Below are positions 1 to 7,018 of a stretch of 64,000 nt of DNA, in pieces. Numbering within the stretch: the first letter of the stretch is position 1; each line of letters opens with the position of its first letter. Made by a program: the position numbers and the translations under genes. The stretch spans positions 310,001-374,000 of the forward strand of contig UQHL01000001.1 in the NCBI GenBank assembly GCA_900540805.1, in the 5' to 3' direction. The DNA comes from an uncultured Eubacteriales bacterium. GTDB taxonomy: Bacteria; Bacillota; Clostridia; Christensenellales; Borkfalkiaceae. The notes beneath the pieces were generated by a model. The model was given only the letters and a program-made list of their open reading frames with translations, was not told where the DNA came from and searched no databases.

Positions 1-1300
1 CACGGTGCGTAGTATCTATCGGCAACGAGTCGATTTCACGCTCCAATCTCGCTTTGTTTAATTCCACCTCCTTTAACTTACTTTCGTAGTTGCTTATTTC
101 CGTATCGATTTTCGTAGTATCGACTTGCAAACCTATCTTCTTTTTTATCTCGATGGCAAAGTGTTCGTCCTGCACCAAATCCTTGATAAACTCTATAACG
201 AGCGGCTCGATATCCGTCTTTTTAAGGTTTGCGCTATAATCGCAGTAATGCCCGCGCTCTTGTTTGTTGCGACTGCAAGCATAATACATAACTTCTTTAT
301 ACGTACCGTCCTTTTTCGTCCAGCAAACCCTGTTGGCATACATACCGCTTCCGCACTTCGGACATTTGATAATTCCGGTTAATAGATGAGCGCGATCCTT
401 TCCGTATTTGGATACGGATTTCACTCCCGTCGCTTCTCTTTTATCGTGCGCTTTATACCACAGCTCTTCATCAATAATACCTTCGTGCAAACCGTCCACT
501 AAACAGTAGTCTTGCTTGTTCACAACTTTGTAATCGGCTTTCGTGCCTTTTACCTTTTCCCTTGTTCTTCTTCCGTAAGCAATCTTACCGCAATAAACAG
601 GATTATCCAAAAGAATTTTTATAAAGTGTGCGCTGAACTCTTCTATATCGGTTTTCTTGCGTGGCGTCTTTTTTATGCCTTGCAGATTCAGATATTTCGC
701 TATGCCCGTGTAGCCCATATTCGTATTGACAAACTTATCGAAAATTGTTCGCACTATTTCCGCTTCCTGTTCGTCAATAAGCAACGTATCATCCTTCAAT
801 ATATACCCATACGGCGCAGGACCGCCGTTCCATTTTCCTTGCCGAGCTTTCTCTCTGCGACCGTTCATGGTCTGTTCAAGAATGTTTTCCCGCTCTATCT
901 CGGCAACCGCAGACAAAACGGAAATAAGCAACTTTCCGCTTGTCTGCGACGAATCTATGCCTTCTTCAATACAAATCAAATTTACGCCATACGACTGAAT
1001 AAACTCCAACGAATTGAGAATATCGGCGGCGTTGCGCCCGAATCGAGAAAGTTTATAGACTAAAACATAATCCACGTCAAGCCCTTCCTGAATATCGGAA
1101 AGCATACGCTTAAATGCAGGTCGCCCTTCTATCGATTTTCCCGACTTCCCCGCATCTTCATAGATTCCGACTATCTGCATTTCTTCTCGCTCGGCAAATT
1201 TTTTTAAGCTCGTTTTCTGCCCGTCAAGACTGTATCCTTCAACTTGCATCTCGGTGCTTACTCTGGGATATAAAATGCACTTTTTACCTTCTCGATTCAT
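1..1300 (-). CDS. Large serine recombinase (integrase), C-terminus cut by window edge
   Basis: Site-specific recombinase of the large serine family, expected to integrate and excise the element through a serine-linked DNA intermediate. The frame is open from the ATG at 1300 to the left edge (433 codons seen). The N-terminal resolvase domain starts with ILYPRVSTEMQVEGYSLDG; the serine of RVST is the expected nucleophile, and YKLSRFGRNAADI and EIERENI are also present. The recombinase domain (about residues 155-255, GRREKARQGKWNGGPAPYGY) and a zinc-ribbon part with CPKCGSGMYANRVC follow, then a coiled coil begins. The start overlaps the small upstream ORF by 17 nt. It is probably the enzyme that chose rlmD as target, which is inference. 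Confidence 0.92.
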   Translation of the reverse strand, partial: MNREGKKCILYPRVSTEMQVEGYSLDGQKTSLKKFAEREEMQIVGIYEDAGKSGKSIEGRPAFKRMLSDIQEGLDVDYVLVYKLSRFGRNAADILNSLEFIQSYGVNLICIEEGIDSSQTSGKLLISVLSAVAEIERENILEQTMNGRREKARQGKWNGGPAPYGYILKDDTLLIDEQEAEIVRTIFDKFVNTNMGYTGIAKYLNLQGIKKTPRKKTDIEEFSAHFIKILLDNPVYCGKIAYGRRTREKVKGTKADYKVVNKQDYCLVDGLHEGIIDEELWYKAHDKREATGVKSVSKYGKDRAHLLTGIIKCPKCGSGMYANRVCWTKKDGTYKEVMYYACSRNKQERGHYCDYSANLKKTDIEPLVIEFIKDLVQDEHFAIEIKKKIGLQVDTTKIDTEISNYESKLKEVELNKARLEREIDSLPIDTTHR

Positions 1301-1439
1301 TATTCTTCTCCGTTTTGGCTTTGGTATCGTTCAATACCGCATTCCCGTATTTTTTAATCAGCTGCGCCATCATATCGATAAACGCGTTAAAGTTTCCTTT
1401 TTCTTTATTCTGATAATCAATAATTAAATTTTTGTTCAA
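1284..1439 (-). CDS. Small 51-residue protein overlapping the recombinase start
   Basis: A TTG-started ORF preceded by AAGGA, encoding a basic peptide with the stretch NFNAFIDMMAQLIKKYG and ending in KNNESRR. Its last 17 nt overlap the recombinase start, suggesting translational coupling. Small ORFs of this kind are common just upstream of recombinases in clostridial elements. The function is unknown; it could be a recombination-directionality or regulatory factor, which is speculation. Confidence 0.55.
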   Translation of the reverse strand: MNKNLIIDYQNKEKGNFNAFIDMMAQLIKKYGNAVLNDTKAKTEKNNESRR

Positions 1440-1468
1440 GTATCCTTATTCGGACTTACATTACGGAA

Positions 1469-1513
1469 TTAATCCGCGTCCTTATAGCTTTGAATACTAT
1501 GTTCTCTTTCCAT
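1469..1513 (-). CDS. Possible 14-residue leader peptide
   Basis: ATG at 1513 lies 8 nt after a perfect AAAGGAGG and opens a 14-codon frame (MEREHSIQSYKDAD) ending at 1469, 29 nt before the next small ORF. The strong ribosome site is the only support. It may be a short leader, or the remnant of a longer gene. Confidence 0.3.
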   Translation of the reverse strand: MEREHSIQSYKDAD

Positions 1514-1547
1514 CGCGTTTTCCTCCTTTTGCGAAAAGATTTAATAG

Positions 1548-1826
1548 TTATTCAGTTTTCTTTTTATCGATTTCCTCAAAACCGAAAAAATCGTCGTAAC
1601 CGTCTTTGAGCTTTGCAAAGTCGGTGTCGTGTCGGGCTAATAATTCCTCATATCCCGCTTGTATTAGCTCTACCTTTGTATAGCCGTATCTTTTCAAAAA
1701 TTCGTTTATTTTCTCGGCTTTCTCTCTCGGTATGCTCGTTCCCCAAACCATACATTTGGCTTTTCTTTCTTCCTTGTGCTTATCCTCGTAACGCTTGTCT
1801 TTAATCGCTCTGCCTTTCTTTTCCAT
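1548..1826 (-). CDS. Ribbon-helix-helix-like small DNA-binding protein
   Basis: A 92-residue basic protein. After a charged N-terminus, residues about 28-62 read as one beta strand (VWGTSIPREK) followed by two helices (EKINEFLKRYG and TKVELIQAGYEELL), the layout of Arc/MetJ-type ribbon-helix-helix proteins. It is the first gene of the group that leads to the recombinase, with its own consensus promoter (1875-1903) flanked by short repeats, so it may be an autoregulator of the integration genes or a relaxosome accessory protein. No exact family is recognised. Confidence 0.65.
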   Translation of the reverse strand: MEKKGRAIKDKRYEDKHKEERKAKCMVWGTSIPREKAEKINEFLKRYGYTKVELIQAGYEELLARHDTDFAKLKDGYDDFFGFEEIDKKKTE

Positions 1827-1851
1827 AACCTAACCTCCGTAAAATATATGT

Positions 1852-1931
1852 GTCGTATTTATACGATTTAGTATATCTTATCACTTTTGGCTTTGAGAGT
1901 CAAGCGTTTTACGAATATTAATACGACTTAG
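1852..1931. promoter_or_regulatory. Candidate operator repeats flanking the recombinase-group promoter
   Basis: Positions 1853-1866 are a perfect inverted repeat (TCGTAT-TT-ATACGA) just downstream of the -10. The half-site ATACGATTTAG (1861-1871) recurs as ATACGACTTAG (1921-1931) upstream of the -35. Paired sites around a promoter suit a small autoregulatory RHH protein. Confidence 0.45.
1875..1903 (-). promoter_or_regulatory. Sigma-A promoter of the recombinase group
   Basis: On the minus strand: -35 TTGACT (1898-1903), 17-bp spacer, -10 TAAGAT (1875-1880). It faces the small RHH-like gene at 1826 and is the only good promoter between the relaxase and the recombinase genes. Confidence 0.65.
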
Positions 1932-1946
1932 GCTTATTCTCTACCT

Positions 1947-3242
1947 TTATTTTCCCCAAGTCCACTTGGAATTGATTTTCAGTTGTTCCTCTACATTTCC
2001 TTGCGCCTCCCTTTCTTGTTCTATTTCCTTTTCAATCTCTTGCAAACGGTTTGTAAAGTCGCGCTCTAATAATTCACTCTCGCCGCCAAACGATGCAAGC
2101 AGTCCGTCAAAAAGCTTTCCTACCTTTCTGTGAGAAATAGCAAGCCTGCGTTTAAGCCATTTGTCGTTTACCTTGTGTCTTATTTTCGTTTCAAAGATTT
2201 CGGACTTTATGTACTTTACCGTGTTCAACAAGATATTTCCCTGCCTACGCTTATAGTCATTTTCTATGTCGTCTATAAGCGTTATGTTTTTCGGATCAAT
2301 TTTATAGTGGTTAGTATTCTCGCCGTTGCCGTTAATAAGACCGTTTACTTTTTGACGTAATGATTGAAGCTCGGCATCAAAACGCAAATCGGCTTTACGA
2401 GCGGTCTTATCGTACAACAAAAGCTTATTGACAACCCTATTTATTTGCTCTCGGTACGGTATCATATCTTTACTGCCGTAATGAAAACTGCAAACTTTCG
2501 GAATTGTCTTTGCCAATTCGAGTACCGCCTCCTTTATGTCGTCTTTTGTTATAATGTCTCTAAGTGCGGATATTTTCTTCAACTCTCGCAAAGCTTCATC
2601 TCTTGATACATACAACTTCGGATGTGATTCCATAATATCCATATTAAGTCTGACGTGCATTCTATCCAGCACCCGCTTTTCAATCTTTCCCTTGTGCCTG
2701 TACTCAGTTTGCTTCTTTCTGTACTTACACTTCGGCTCTTTTTCGGCAAACCAAAAATGAATATGCAGGTGGTGCGGCTTGTCCTTATGAAGCGCGCATA
2801 TTAGGTCTATGTTCTTTGGGTCTAATCCCATATCCTTAAAGAACTCGCCGAACGTGCGCTTAATTAGCCACATACACTTTTCGGGCGTATCTATCTTGTA
2901 CGACATTTCCTTGTTCAGAGATATAAAGCCGTGCCAGATGTTCTTTGGCGCATGGGCGCGCTGTTGAATTGCTTTTAACTGCTCTTGCGTTATAACTCCG
3001 TTGCCGTTAAACACTCCCGTTGACTTCTCGAAATAATTAATGAGTGAGCGCGTCTCCGTCTTTGAGTTTTCGCCGTTCAGTTTCCTATCCGAAGTCATAT
3101 ACTTGTATATATTATTTCCGCTGTCCGACATTTCATAATACGGGCGTTCGCGCTCGAACTTCGCTCTTTCTTCCGCCGTTGCGTTACTCTTGACTTTCCA
3201 CGGTGTATAAGTAATGTTGAAAATAATCGGTTGATTGCTTAT
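1947..3242 (-). CDS. MobL/MobP-type relaxase with possible AUA start
   Basis: DNA relaxase that would nick oriT and pilot the strand for conjugative mobilization. The three-histidine HUH metal site is visible as HHLHIHFWF near residues 157-165 (numbered from the suggested start), preceded by NYFEKSTGVFNGNG and IWHGFISL, typical of the MobL/MobP2 branch. A tyrosine-bearing segment NNIYKYMTSDR lies N-terminal, and the C-terminal third is charged and coiled-coil-like. The in-frame ATG at 3344 lies inside a hairpin and adds unrelated residues. A strong GGGAGG at about 3251-3256 is followed 8 nt later by ATA (3240-3242), exactly where family homology begins, so AUA initiation is suggested. An error or mutation of ATG is the alternative. 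Confidence 0.85.
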   Translation of the reverse strand: MSNQPIIFNITYTPWKVKSNATAEERAKFERERPYYEMSDSGNNIYKYMTSDRKLNGENSKTETRSLINYFEKSTGVFNGNGVITQEQLKAIQQRAHAPKNIWHGFISLNKEMSYKIDTPEKCMWLIKRTFGEFFKDMGLDPKNIDLICALHKDKPHHLHIHFWFAEKEPKCKYRKKQTEYRHKGKIEKRVLDRMHVRLNMDIMESHPKLYVSRDEALRELKKISALRDIITKDDIKEAVLELAKTIPKVCSFHYGSKDMIPYREQINRVVNKLLLYDKTARKADLRFDAELQSLRQKVNGLINGNGENTNHYKIDPKNITLIDDIENDYKRRQGNILLNTVKYIKSEIFETKIRHKVNDKWLKRRLAISHRKVGKLFDGLLASFGGESELLERDFTNRLQEIEKEIEQEREAQGNVEEQLKINSKWTWGK

Positions 3243-3284
3243 GTTTGTTACCTCCCTGTTTTGTTCTTTCTTGTGTGGACGAAA

Positions 3285-3348
3285 GTCCGAAGGCGGGTCT
3301 CCCGCTTCGGAAAGTAAAAATGCAAATAGCCACAAAATTTGCATTTTT
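3285..3348. other. Paired stem-loops upstream of the relaxase: terminator and/or oriT candidate
   Basis: Positions 3316-3327 and 3337-3348 form a perfect 12-bp stem with a 9-nt loop, ending in T/A runs on both strands. An adjacent stem (about 3286-3311, CCGAAG..CTTCGG type with one bulge) lies between it and the relaxase. Inverted repeats directly upstream of a relaxase are where oriT is usually found; the first could equally end transcription of the 28-codon ORF before it. Confidence 0.5.
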
Positions 3349-3349
3349 C

Positions 3350-3436
3350 TTATCCTGCTACAAACTTGCCCTTACTTTGGTACGTTTTCCCAAAATATTT
3401 ACTTCTTGTTTTCTTGATTTTTAACTTGTATCCAAT
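3350..3436 (-). CDS. Possible 28-residue basic peptide with AUU start
   Basis: After a perfect AAAGGAGG and a 9-nt gap comes ATT GGA TAC AAG, opening a 29-codon frame rich in Lys and Tyr (KLKIKKTRSKYFGKTY) that stops directly before a 12-bp hairpin. No ATG, GTG or TTG start exists for it. The match of ribosome site, frame and terminator is suggestive only. Confidence 0.3.
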   Translation of the reverse strand: MGYKLKIKKTRSKYFGKTYQSKGKFVAG

Positions 3437-3462
3437 GCTATAAAACCTCCTTTACTTGCAAC

Positions 3463-3490
3463 GAAAAACTCACGGCGTAATCACCGTGAG
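3463..3490 (-). terminator. Intrinsic terminator after the KilA-N gene
   Basis: Minus strand: CTCACGG, 8-nt loop, CCGTGAG, followed by TTTTTCGTT. It lies about 150 nt downstream of the KilA-N stop and would end the long R-M operon transcript if it reaches this far. Confidence 0.7.
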
Positions 3491-3577
3491 CCTGTCGTTG
3501 TTATTGAATTTTAATTATGGCGGATTCGCCATGTTTAAGAAGCATTTAATTCCGCGCAAATACACGGAATTATCCAT

Positions 3578-3635
3578 CTCCATATATCAAGCGAATAGAA
3601 CGCCCGAATTATTCCATTTCGCTAAAAATTTTTTT
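3578..3635. repeat. Direct repeat copy 1, downstream of the KilA-N gene
   Basis: About 57 bp beginning CTCCATATATCAAGCGAATA, matching 4492-4548 with an identical first 20 bases and roughly 85% identity overall by eye. Both copies sit directly downstream of a minus-strand stop codon (3640 and 4552), so the KilA-N gene is bracketed by the pair. The gap 3437-3639 otherwise holds only the terminator and two short palindromes (AATTCCG..CGGAATT near 3550; TGGCGGATTCGCCA near 3519). Confidence 0.75.
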
Positions 3636-3639
3636 CTTT

Positions 3640-4464
3640 TTAATCTTTTCTTCCTTCCGAAAGCAATCTCGAATTGCTTTGCTGCAACACGCGCAGTTGA
3701 GAAATAGCCATAGCATTAAGTTGTTTCAACCTATCGCTTTGCGATACGTTTTGCTCTATAAGAATTGCGTTATAGCTTTCCATATTAGCAATCACAAGTA
3801 GTTGTTCTATCGTCGCGTAATCACGAATATTTCCTTTAAGCGTGGGATTTTCTCTACGCCACTGCGCCGCAGTTTTGCCGAACAACGCAACATTCAATAA
3901 GTCCGCTTCGTCGGCATATACATACTTCAACTGTTCTTCTGTAAGCGTAGGAACAATGTTTTCCTTTATAGCATCGGTATGTATGCGGTAATTAACCTTT
4001 GCAAGCTCACGCTTCGCCGACCATTCCAATGCTTTTTGCTCTTGCGATTTAAGCCGTTGAAACTCCGTCACCAAATACAGTTTGAATTCGGGACTGAGCC
4101 AACTTGCAAACTCGAACGCAATATCTCTGTGTGCATACGTGCCGCCGCCGTTACCGCGCTTTACTATAATGCCTATCGCATTTGTTTCTTTTACCCATTT
4201 CTCGGGAGACAAATAAAAACTATTCGCGCCGGATTTATTTTCAAAGGTCGTAAATTCGTGACCTTTGAAATGCGGATTGTTTAGCTGTTCCCACAACCCA
4301 AGATAGGATACGACGTCTTTATTTCTCATCCAAGTCTGTATGGGGATTTTCGGCTCGTCAGGATTTACATATCTTGCCAAATCGGTTAACGATATATAGT
4401 CATCCTTGTTAATTATTTTGTAGCGAACATCTATTCCGTTTACGCTAAATTCTGTATTTGCCAT
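3640..4464 (-). CDS. KilA-N domain protein
   Basis: A 274-residue protein with an N-terminal KilA-N DNA-binding domain (about residues 5-110: DDYISLTDLARYVNP, WMRNKDVVSYLGLWEQL, HRDIAFEFASWLSPEFKLYLVTEF), a fold typical of phage and mobile-element proteins. The C-terminal half (AKRELAKVNYRIHTDAIKEN and onward) is helical and is shared by many KilA-N proteins of gut Firmicutes. The start is placed at 4464, where AAAGGAGA precedes the ATG; the longer frame to 4497 runs back into repeat copy 2. An 87-nt gap separates it from the gene upstream. Bracketing by direct repeats suggests it was inserted as a unit. Confidence 0.8.
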   Translation of the reverse strand: MANTEFSVNGIDVRYKIINKDDYISLTDLARYVNPDEPKIPIQTWMRNKDVVSYLGLWEQLNNPHFKGHEFTTFENKSGANSFYLSPEKWVKETNAIGIIVKRGNGGGTYAHRDIAFEFASWLSPEFKLYLVTEFQRLKSQEQKALEWSAKRELAKVNYRIHTDAIKENIVPTLTEEQLKYVYADEADLLNVALFGKTAAQWRRENPTLKGNIRDYATIEQLLVIANMESYNAILIEQNVSQSDRLKQLNAMAISQLRVLQQSNSRLLSEGRKD

Positions 4465-4491
4465 ATTGTCTCCTTTGTGGTTTATTTTGAG

Positions 4492-4548
4492 CTCCATATA
4501 TCAAGCGAATAAAACGCCTGAAATATTCCGTTTTTCAAAAAATTTTTG
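4492..4548. repeat. Direct repeat copy 2, upstream of the KilA-N gene
   Basis: Partner of 3578-3635, lying between the KilA-N gene and the stop codon of the upstream 375-residue gene. Confidence 0.75.
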
Positions 4549-4551
4549 AAA

Positions 4552-5679
4552 TTATTTTTTCTTTCTGAATTCGGGATTACTAAAATGCGGCACAGGACCT
4601 TCACCGAATATATCTATTATCTGCTCTCTTATAGGTCGTGGATCGTCTTCTTCTATTACGACTACATTCTTATATTTCCTGCGGAAGTCAGCATATCTCT
4701 TTTCCAACCGTGCGTATTGTTGCGGTAAGAATCTCTTATGTATAAATTCTTCTGCCGTCATATCCAACCGACTGCAAGCCTTTTCCGCTTCTTCGAATAT
4801 CTTTTCAAAATTTGTCTGCTTTGGCTTTTCTTTCAATGTCTTTTTGCGGTATTCCACTTCCTCACACAACGCAAGATTCAGCCAACGCAATTCATCTATT
4901 TGCCCATCGAATATGTCGTAATAAACCTCTCGGCTACGGTGCGGTAACTCGTTCAGCCTATTGCCGAATTCCAATTCCGCAATCGTATCGTCTCTGTATT
5001 TCGAGAACGGACGTATAACCAAGTACGACAAGCCGAATTTGTAATACTCGCGATAACTATAAAACCAACTTACCATTTCCGCTTGGTCATCCACGGGCAT
5101 GATTACACGGAACATATCCCAAAGAATATCTTCGTCATCATCCGTGCGGAACTTATCCAAAAACTTTTCCCACTGTGCATTGGCTTTCGCCTCATCACTC
5201 TCGGATGAGCCGCTCAACGCATCTTCAATTTTCGCAAGATGCTTTGCTACATAGCTCTGCGTCTTTCCGATTTCTTCCGCTATTTCGACTTGCGTATATT
5301 CTTCCAAATAATATAATTCGTAAATCTCTCTATCTTCTTTCGATAGTACCGACAATCTTTTATCCGCTGTCGCTTGCTCGGTAATATCTTCAAGCATCCC
5401 ACGCTGTTTCTCGTCAAGCAACGTACCGTCGTCGTTCTCCATGTCAATCTTTTTATAGTAAGACTTCCCGTCCGCCTTAACGTATGTAGCCCTATGCGCT
5501 TTCTCGACACGGTCTGAATTATACATTTCTGTATCCAATTCAACAAGACGATCAAACTGATACTCCGTTACTTCGCACGACGAAAGCTTACCTCTATCAT
5601 AGAAGTAATACAAGAACATACCTTTTGTCGCCGCAGATTGTTTCAATTCATTCAATTTATACGCGCATGTTTCTGGCAT
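4552..5679 (-). CDS. Protein with sigma-70 region-4-like HTH, function unknown
   Basis: A 375-residue protein. Residues about 105-152 (LSKEDREIYELYYLEEYTQ, then VEIAEEIGKTQSYVAKHLAK) read as a sigma-70 region 4 / LuxR-like helix-turn-helix, but no region 2 is recognisable, so this is not a normal sigma factor. The remainder is charged and helical (YDIFDGQIDELRWLNLALCE, FHKR-like segments, EEDDPRPIREQIIDIFGEG near the end) with no family I know. It starts 2 nt after the DUF2971 gene and so belongs to the R-M operon. It might be a regulator or a DNA-targeting accessory component; this is inference. Confidence 0.6.
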   Translation of the reverse strand: MPETCAYKLNELKQSAATKGMFLYYFYDRGKLSSCEVTEYQFDRLVELDTEMYNSDRVEKAHRATYVKADGKSYYKKIDMENDDGTLLDEKQRGMLEDITEQATADKRLSVLSKEDREIYELYYLEEYTQVEIAEEIGKTQSYVAKHLAKIEDALSGSSESDEAKANAQWEKFLDKFRTDDDEDILWDMFRVIMPVDDQAEMVSWFYSYREYYKFGLSYLVIRPFSKYRDDTIAELEFGNRLNELPHRSREVYYDIFDGQIDELRWLNLALCEEVEYRKKTLKEKPKQTNFEKIFEEAEKACSRLDMTAEEFIHKRFLPQQYARLEKRYADFRRKYKNVVVIEEDDPRPIREQIIDIFGEGPVPHFSNPEFRKKK

Positions 5680-5681
5680 AT

Positions 5682-7016
5682 TTAACCCTCAATTTCCAAT
5701 TGATACTTATCGGGACTTATTCGATACTTACTTATTGGAATAGTTAGTTTTTTAGCGACATCTCTTATTAGATATTCATTGTCTTTTGAAATATTTGCCC
5801 CTAAATAAATATGAGATATTGTATGTAAATCAAGCAAATGCGCATCAATAAGTTGGCTTTGATGATTAACAATTCTCCATTCTTCTTCATAATCCCACTT
5901 ATTACTTTTGCTTAATAACAGCATCATCAATTCGGGAACATAATCTGAAATATTATTCAATTTTATCTCTTTAGGATTTGAAAAATCAATTAACCCCATA
6001 GGAAGCGATGGTCTTTCAACTGAATACAGTACAGGCAAAAGATTTATAAGCGCATCCCAGTTTCTACATTTTTCAAAGTTATACCCAACACAGAATCCGG
6101 TATGCTTGTTTGCATAGTGTGACCACATAAGAATTGAATTCGAAATTTTTGAAAAGCACGTTATCGCAAATTGCTTATTCATGGATTCCTTTAATTTTTC
6201 AGCTATAGGTATTAACTTCTTGCGTGTATCTTCCAACTCCGCCTTTAATTTTATTCCGTCAAAGCCACCCATAATTGATACTTTTTCTAATTTTTCTATC
6301 AAGCTATTCGACTTCATTACATCGTTTAGCTGTTTCAACTTATCTATATTTTCTGTTGAAATATTTGCGCCCAAAGAACTTAACATATCGGGATTTTGTG
6401 CAATAGCGGAAATAATATCGGGATATAAATCATTTAAAGGAAGTTTACTTAAATCAACAGGCGAGCTGGCACTCCCTATTAAACCATAAAATTGCGACGC
6501 AAAGCTTACATCTAAAAAAGAAGATAATAGGGCTTGTTGAATTTCAAACTCAGTAATATTTTCTCCTTTAACCATTTTAGGCATAAGCTTTTGAAATGCC
6601 GGTGCCGTAATCAATAGCTTTATTACCTTAAGCTCTTTAATATCTGTTTGTATATCAGTTTGATTATCAAATAAGATTTGCTTTATGCAATCTTTAATCA
6701 GTTTTTCGTTTTCACCGTCTACCGAAATATCCCTGTCAATGAGCACAGGTAAATACGCTTCAATGATTTTGTCCAGAGATATACTGACAGAACAATCAAA
6801 CGGATCGTTAAACTTTTCAGGCTTCGAAAAATGAACCAACCCGTTTTTTAAATTTTCTATGGAATACTTATCTTCAAAAGAATAGTATTTATACAGTTTC
6901 CCACCAAACTTTGACACCTTGTCCCAAATAATATCCGGCGAAGGTTTTTCTTTGCTACTAAAAACTGTTTCTAAATATTCACGCACCCATATAACATTTT
7001 CGCAATTATATGCCAT
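5682..7016 (-). CDS. DUF2971 family protein in the R-M operon
   Basis: A 444-residue protein with DUF2971 landmarks: LYKYYSFEDKYSIENLKNG with LVHFSKPEKFNDPFDCSVS near residues 40-80, then FSKISNSILMWSHYANKHTG, FCVGYNF and WDYEEEWRIV in the C-terminal part. About 200 residues of helical sequence are inserted between the two conserved blocks. DUF2971 has no established biochemical role to my knowledge, but it is often found in defence-like neighbourhoods. The start is 2 nt after the stop of the gene before it and the stop is 2 nt before the next ATG, which indicates co-translation. Confidence 0.75.
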   Translation of the reverse strand: MAYNCENVIWVREYLETVFSSKEKPSPDIIWDKVSKFGGKLYKYYSFEDKYSIENLKNGLVHFSKPEKFNDPFDCSVSISLDKIIEAYLPVLIDRDISVDGENEKLIKDCIKQILFDNQTDIQTDIKELKVIKLLITAPAFQKLMPKMVKGENITEFEIQQALLSSFLDVSFASQFYGLIGSASSPVDLSKLPLNDLYPDIISAIAQNPDMLSSLGANISTENIDKLKQLNDVMKSNSLIEKLEKVSIMGGFDGIKLKAELEDTRKKLIPIAEKLKESMNKQFAITCFSKISNSILMWSHYANKHTGFCVGYNFEKCRNWDALINLLPVLYSVERPSLPMGLIDFSNPKEIKLNNISDYVPELMMLLLSKSNKWDYEEEWRIVNHQSQLIDAHLLDLHTISHIYLGANISKDNEYLIRDVAKKLTIPISKYRISPDKYQLEIEG

Positions 7017-7018
7017 CT

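Noticed and set aside
512..1063. 183-codon plus-strand frame in the recombinase region
   Set aside because: The minus strand encodes an uninterrupted serine recombinase here.
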